From positions 1 to 20,728 of the forward strand of contig CADBRE010000003.1 in NCBI GenBank assembly GCA_902797005.1: 20,728 nucleotides of DNA, written 5' to 3'. Position 1 is the stretch's first letter, and the number at the start of each line of letters is the position of its first letter. This document shows positions 19,092 to 20,728 of this stretch, piece after piece. The notes under the pieces are model-generated. The model was not told the origin of the DNA and did no database searches. It was given only the letters and a program-made list of their open reading frames with translations. This DNA comes from an uncultured Erysipelotrichaceae bacterium (GTDB lineage: Bacteria; Bacillota_I; Bacilli_A; RF39; UBA660). A program made the translations under genes and the position numbers.

Positions 19092-20728
19092 ATGAAAATT
19101 AACTTACCTGTGATACTTCTTAAAGGTTTGGTCTTACTCCCTTTTTCGGAAGCTAGAATTGAGCTTAATAATGATATAACTAAAACTGTAATAAATCTAT
19201 CAAAAGATAAATATGATAACAAAGTATTAATAATCTCACCATTAGAATCTTTGGAAGAAGCACCAGATACTTCTGATCTTCCAAAGTGTGGCGTTGTTGC
19301 TACTATAAATAACAGAATTGATTTACCGAATGGACTTACTCGCATAGTATTATCTGGTGAATCAAGGGTTAAAGTATTAAATTATAAAAATATAACAAAT
19401 AACAAAAATGTTTTGGAAGCTGAGGTTGTTCCTTTTCCTAAATTTGACTATAATCCTACAGTTGAAACAGCGCTTTTTAGAAAGCTAATGGAGCTATTAG
19501 AAATATATATAAGTAAAAATACATTTATTTCTAATTCAATTATTAGTCAGATAAGAAATATTGATAAACTAGATAAGTTAACAGATTATATTGCTAATTT
19601 TATGCCTCTTACTTTAGACAAAAAAACTGCTTTAATGATTGAAAACAATAGAATTATAAGGGCTAAATATTTAATAAATGAATTAAATGTTGAAATTGCT
19701 GTTTTGGATTTAGAAAATAAAATAGAGAGTAATTTAAAACACGATTTAGATGATATGCAAAAGGATATGATTTTAAGAGAAAAGATTAAAGTCATAAAAG
19801 AAGAACTTGGAGAAAAGGATTCTAAAAGTGAATATATAAATTATGTAAATGATAAACTTAATACAAATAATTATCCTTTCAATATTGTTAGTAGAATTAA
19901 AAATGAACTTGATAGATTTGAAATTACTAATGACAGTAGTCCAGAAATATCTACAATTAGAAGTTATATTGATACTGTTCTGTCTTTACCTTATGGGGAG
20001 TCAAAGAGAGAAATGCCAACTCTTCAAAATGTCAAAGCATCACTTGAATCATCCCATTACGGATTAGAGGATGTTAAAACAAGAATACTAGAATATGTTG
20101 CTGTTTCTTTGAATAAAAATTCAAATTCGCCTGTTATCTGTTTAGTTGGGCCTCCTGGAGTAGGTAAAACTACACTTGCTGAATCAATAGCGAATGCACT
20201 TAATAAAGGCTTTGCAAAAATCAGCTTAGGCGGAATGAATGATCCTGCAGAGCTTACCGGACACAGAAAAACCTATATTGGTAGTGAACCAGGTAAAATA
20301 ATTAATTCAGTTATTAAAAGCAAGAGTTTTAATGGAGTTATTTTGCTTGATGAAATAGATAAAGTATCTGCTGATTATAAAGGTGATCCAGTAAGCGTAC
20401 TACTTGATTTACTTGATAAAAATCAATCTAAAGCTTTTGTAGATAATTATGTTGAAGAATCTGTAGATTTAAGTAAAATCACTTTTATTCTAACAGCTAA
20501 TGATGCATCTTTAATTCCGCCAGTCCTTTTAGATAGACTAGAGATTATTGAACTTTCTTCGTATTTGACTTTTGAAAAAGAGTCTATTGCAAATAATTTC
20601 TTAATTAAAAATGCTATTAGAAATGCTGGATTAAAAGATAAGAGTATCATCTTTGAAAAGAATGCTATTAAATACATTATAGAAAGATATACTAAAGAAG
20701 CTGGCGTTCGTGATTTGGATAGATTAAT
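19092..20728 (+). CDS. lon: ATP-dependent Lon protease, 3' end cut by the window
   Basis: Degrades misfolded and short-lived proteins in the cytoplasm. The frame is open from ATG 19092 (GGGAGG before it) to the right edge, giving 545 residues, about 70% of the usual ~780. The N-terminal LON domain opens with VILLKGLVLLPFSEARIEL. The helical arm holds DMQKDMILREKIKVIKEELG. The AAA+ module has Walker A GPPGVGKT (353-360), the conserved GGMNDPAELTGHRKTYIG, and Walker B VILLDEIDK (416-424). The serine-lysine protease domain lies past the edge. The N-domain keeps only loose family similarity (for example LPFSEARIEL in place of LFPGMVLPL), but the AAA+ part is standard. Confidence 0.97.
   Translation, partial: MKINLPVILLKGLVLLPFSEARIELNNDITKTVINLSKDKYDNKVLIISPLESLEEAPDTSDLPKCGVVATINNRIDLPNGLTRIVLSGESRVKVLNYKNITNNKNVLEAEVVPFPKFDYNPTVETALFRKLMELLEIYISKNTFISNSIISQIRNIDKLDKLTDYIANFMPLTLDKKTALMIENNRIIRAKYLINELNVEIAVLDLENKIESNLKHDLDDMQKDMILREKIKVIKEELGEKDSKSEYINYVNDKLNTNNYPFNIVSRIKNELDRFEITNDSSPEISTIRSYIDTVLSLPYGESKREMPTLQNVKASLESSHYGLEDVKTRILEYVAVSLNKNSNSPVICLVGPPGVGKTTLAESIANALNKGFAKISLGGMNDPAELTGHRKTYIGSEPGKIINSVIKSKSFNGVILLDEIDKVSADYKGDPVSVLLDLLDKNQSKAFVDNYVEESVDLSKITFILTANDASLIPPVLLDRLEIIELSSYLTFEKESIANNFLIKNAIRNAGLKDKSIIFEKNAIKYIIERYTKEAGVRDLDRL

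Noticed and set aside
18990..19092. CIRCE or CtsR heat-shock operator before lon
   Set aside because: Only AT-rich AATTATAAT strings flank the promoter; neither TTAGCACTC dyad nor the GGTCAAA repeat is present.
1..20728. CRISPR array or intact insertion sequence
   Set aside because: No regularly spaced repeats and no transposase-like frame with terminal inverted repeats were seen.

Overview
The window looks like a chromosomal piece of a very AT-rich, low-GC Gram-positive bacterium, most likely an uncultured gut-type member of the Bacilli or a Mollicutes-related lineage. The taxonomic guess is inference. It rests on strong AAGGAG-type ribosome sites, many extended -10 promoters (TG-n-TATAAT or TAAAAT), short intergenic gaps, hairpin plus T-run terminators, and the housekeeping set (cdsA, rseP, argS, rimM, trmD, rplS, holA, lon). 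TAA, TAG and TGA all end clear genes, so the standard bacterial code applies.

Region 1-2100 is an accessory cluster: a SpoU-fold RNA methyltransferase cut by the left edge, a radical SAM/SPASM maturase joined to it by an ATGA overlap, and a 34-residue peptide gene with its own promoter and a perfect terminator. This looks like a small ribosomally made, post-translationally modified peptide (RiPP) operon and is the best candidate here for an undescribed system. Next come a decayed RelB/DinJ-type antitoxin (2123-2350) and a two-gene Fic toxin-antitoxin module (2430-3237).

Region 3295-8400 is mostly housekeeping: a membrane protein, cdsA, rseP, two small unknown genes and argS. Region 8475-10518 is a tRNA-Arg locus. 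tRNA-Arg(CCU) has a degenerate copy of its 3' end 1.9 kb downstream, which marks a degraded integrated element. The element holds two diverged tandem copies of a phage/ICE-type polyvalent protein module, with complementary pieces of an ADP-ribosyltransferase-like domain and a small cationic reading frame in each copy. tRNA-Arg(CCG) follows, with an unusual paired change at tRNA positions 19 and 56.

Region 10533-14311 carries an IscU/NifU-like scaffold, a self-regulation-type HTH gene, a YgjP-like metallopeptidase, a second SpoU methyltransferase, rimM, trmD and an unknown basic protein. The usual trmD-rplS adjacency is broken by about 2.8 kb holding an inverted orphan CdiA-type nuclease toxin gene (14484-14993) and an oversized thymidylate synthase (15193-16548). 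rplS then has its own promoter and a structured leader. The right end has a cation efflux transporter, holA and lon, which runs off the edge.
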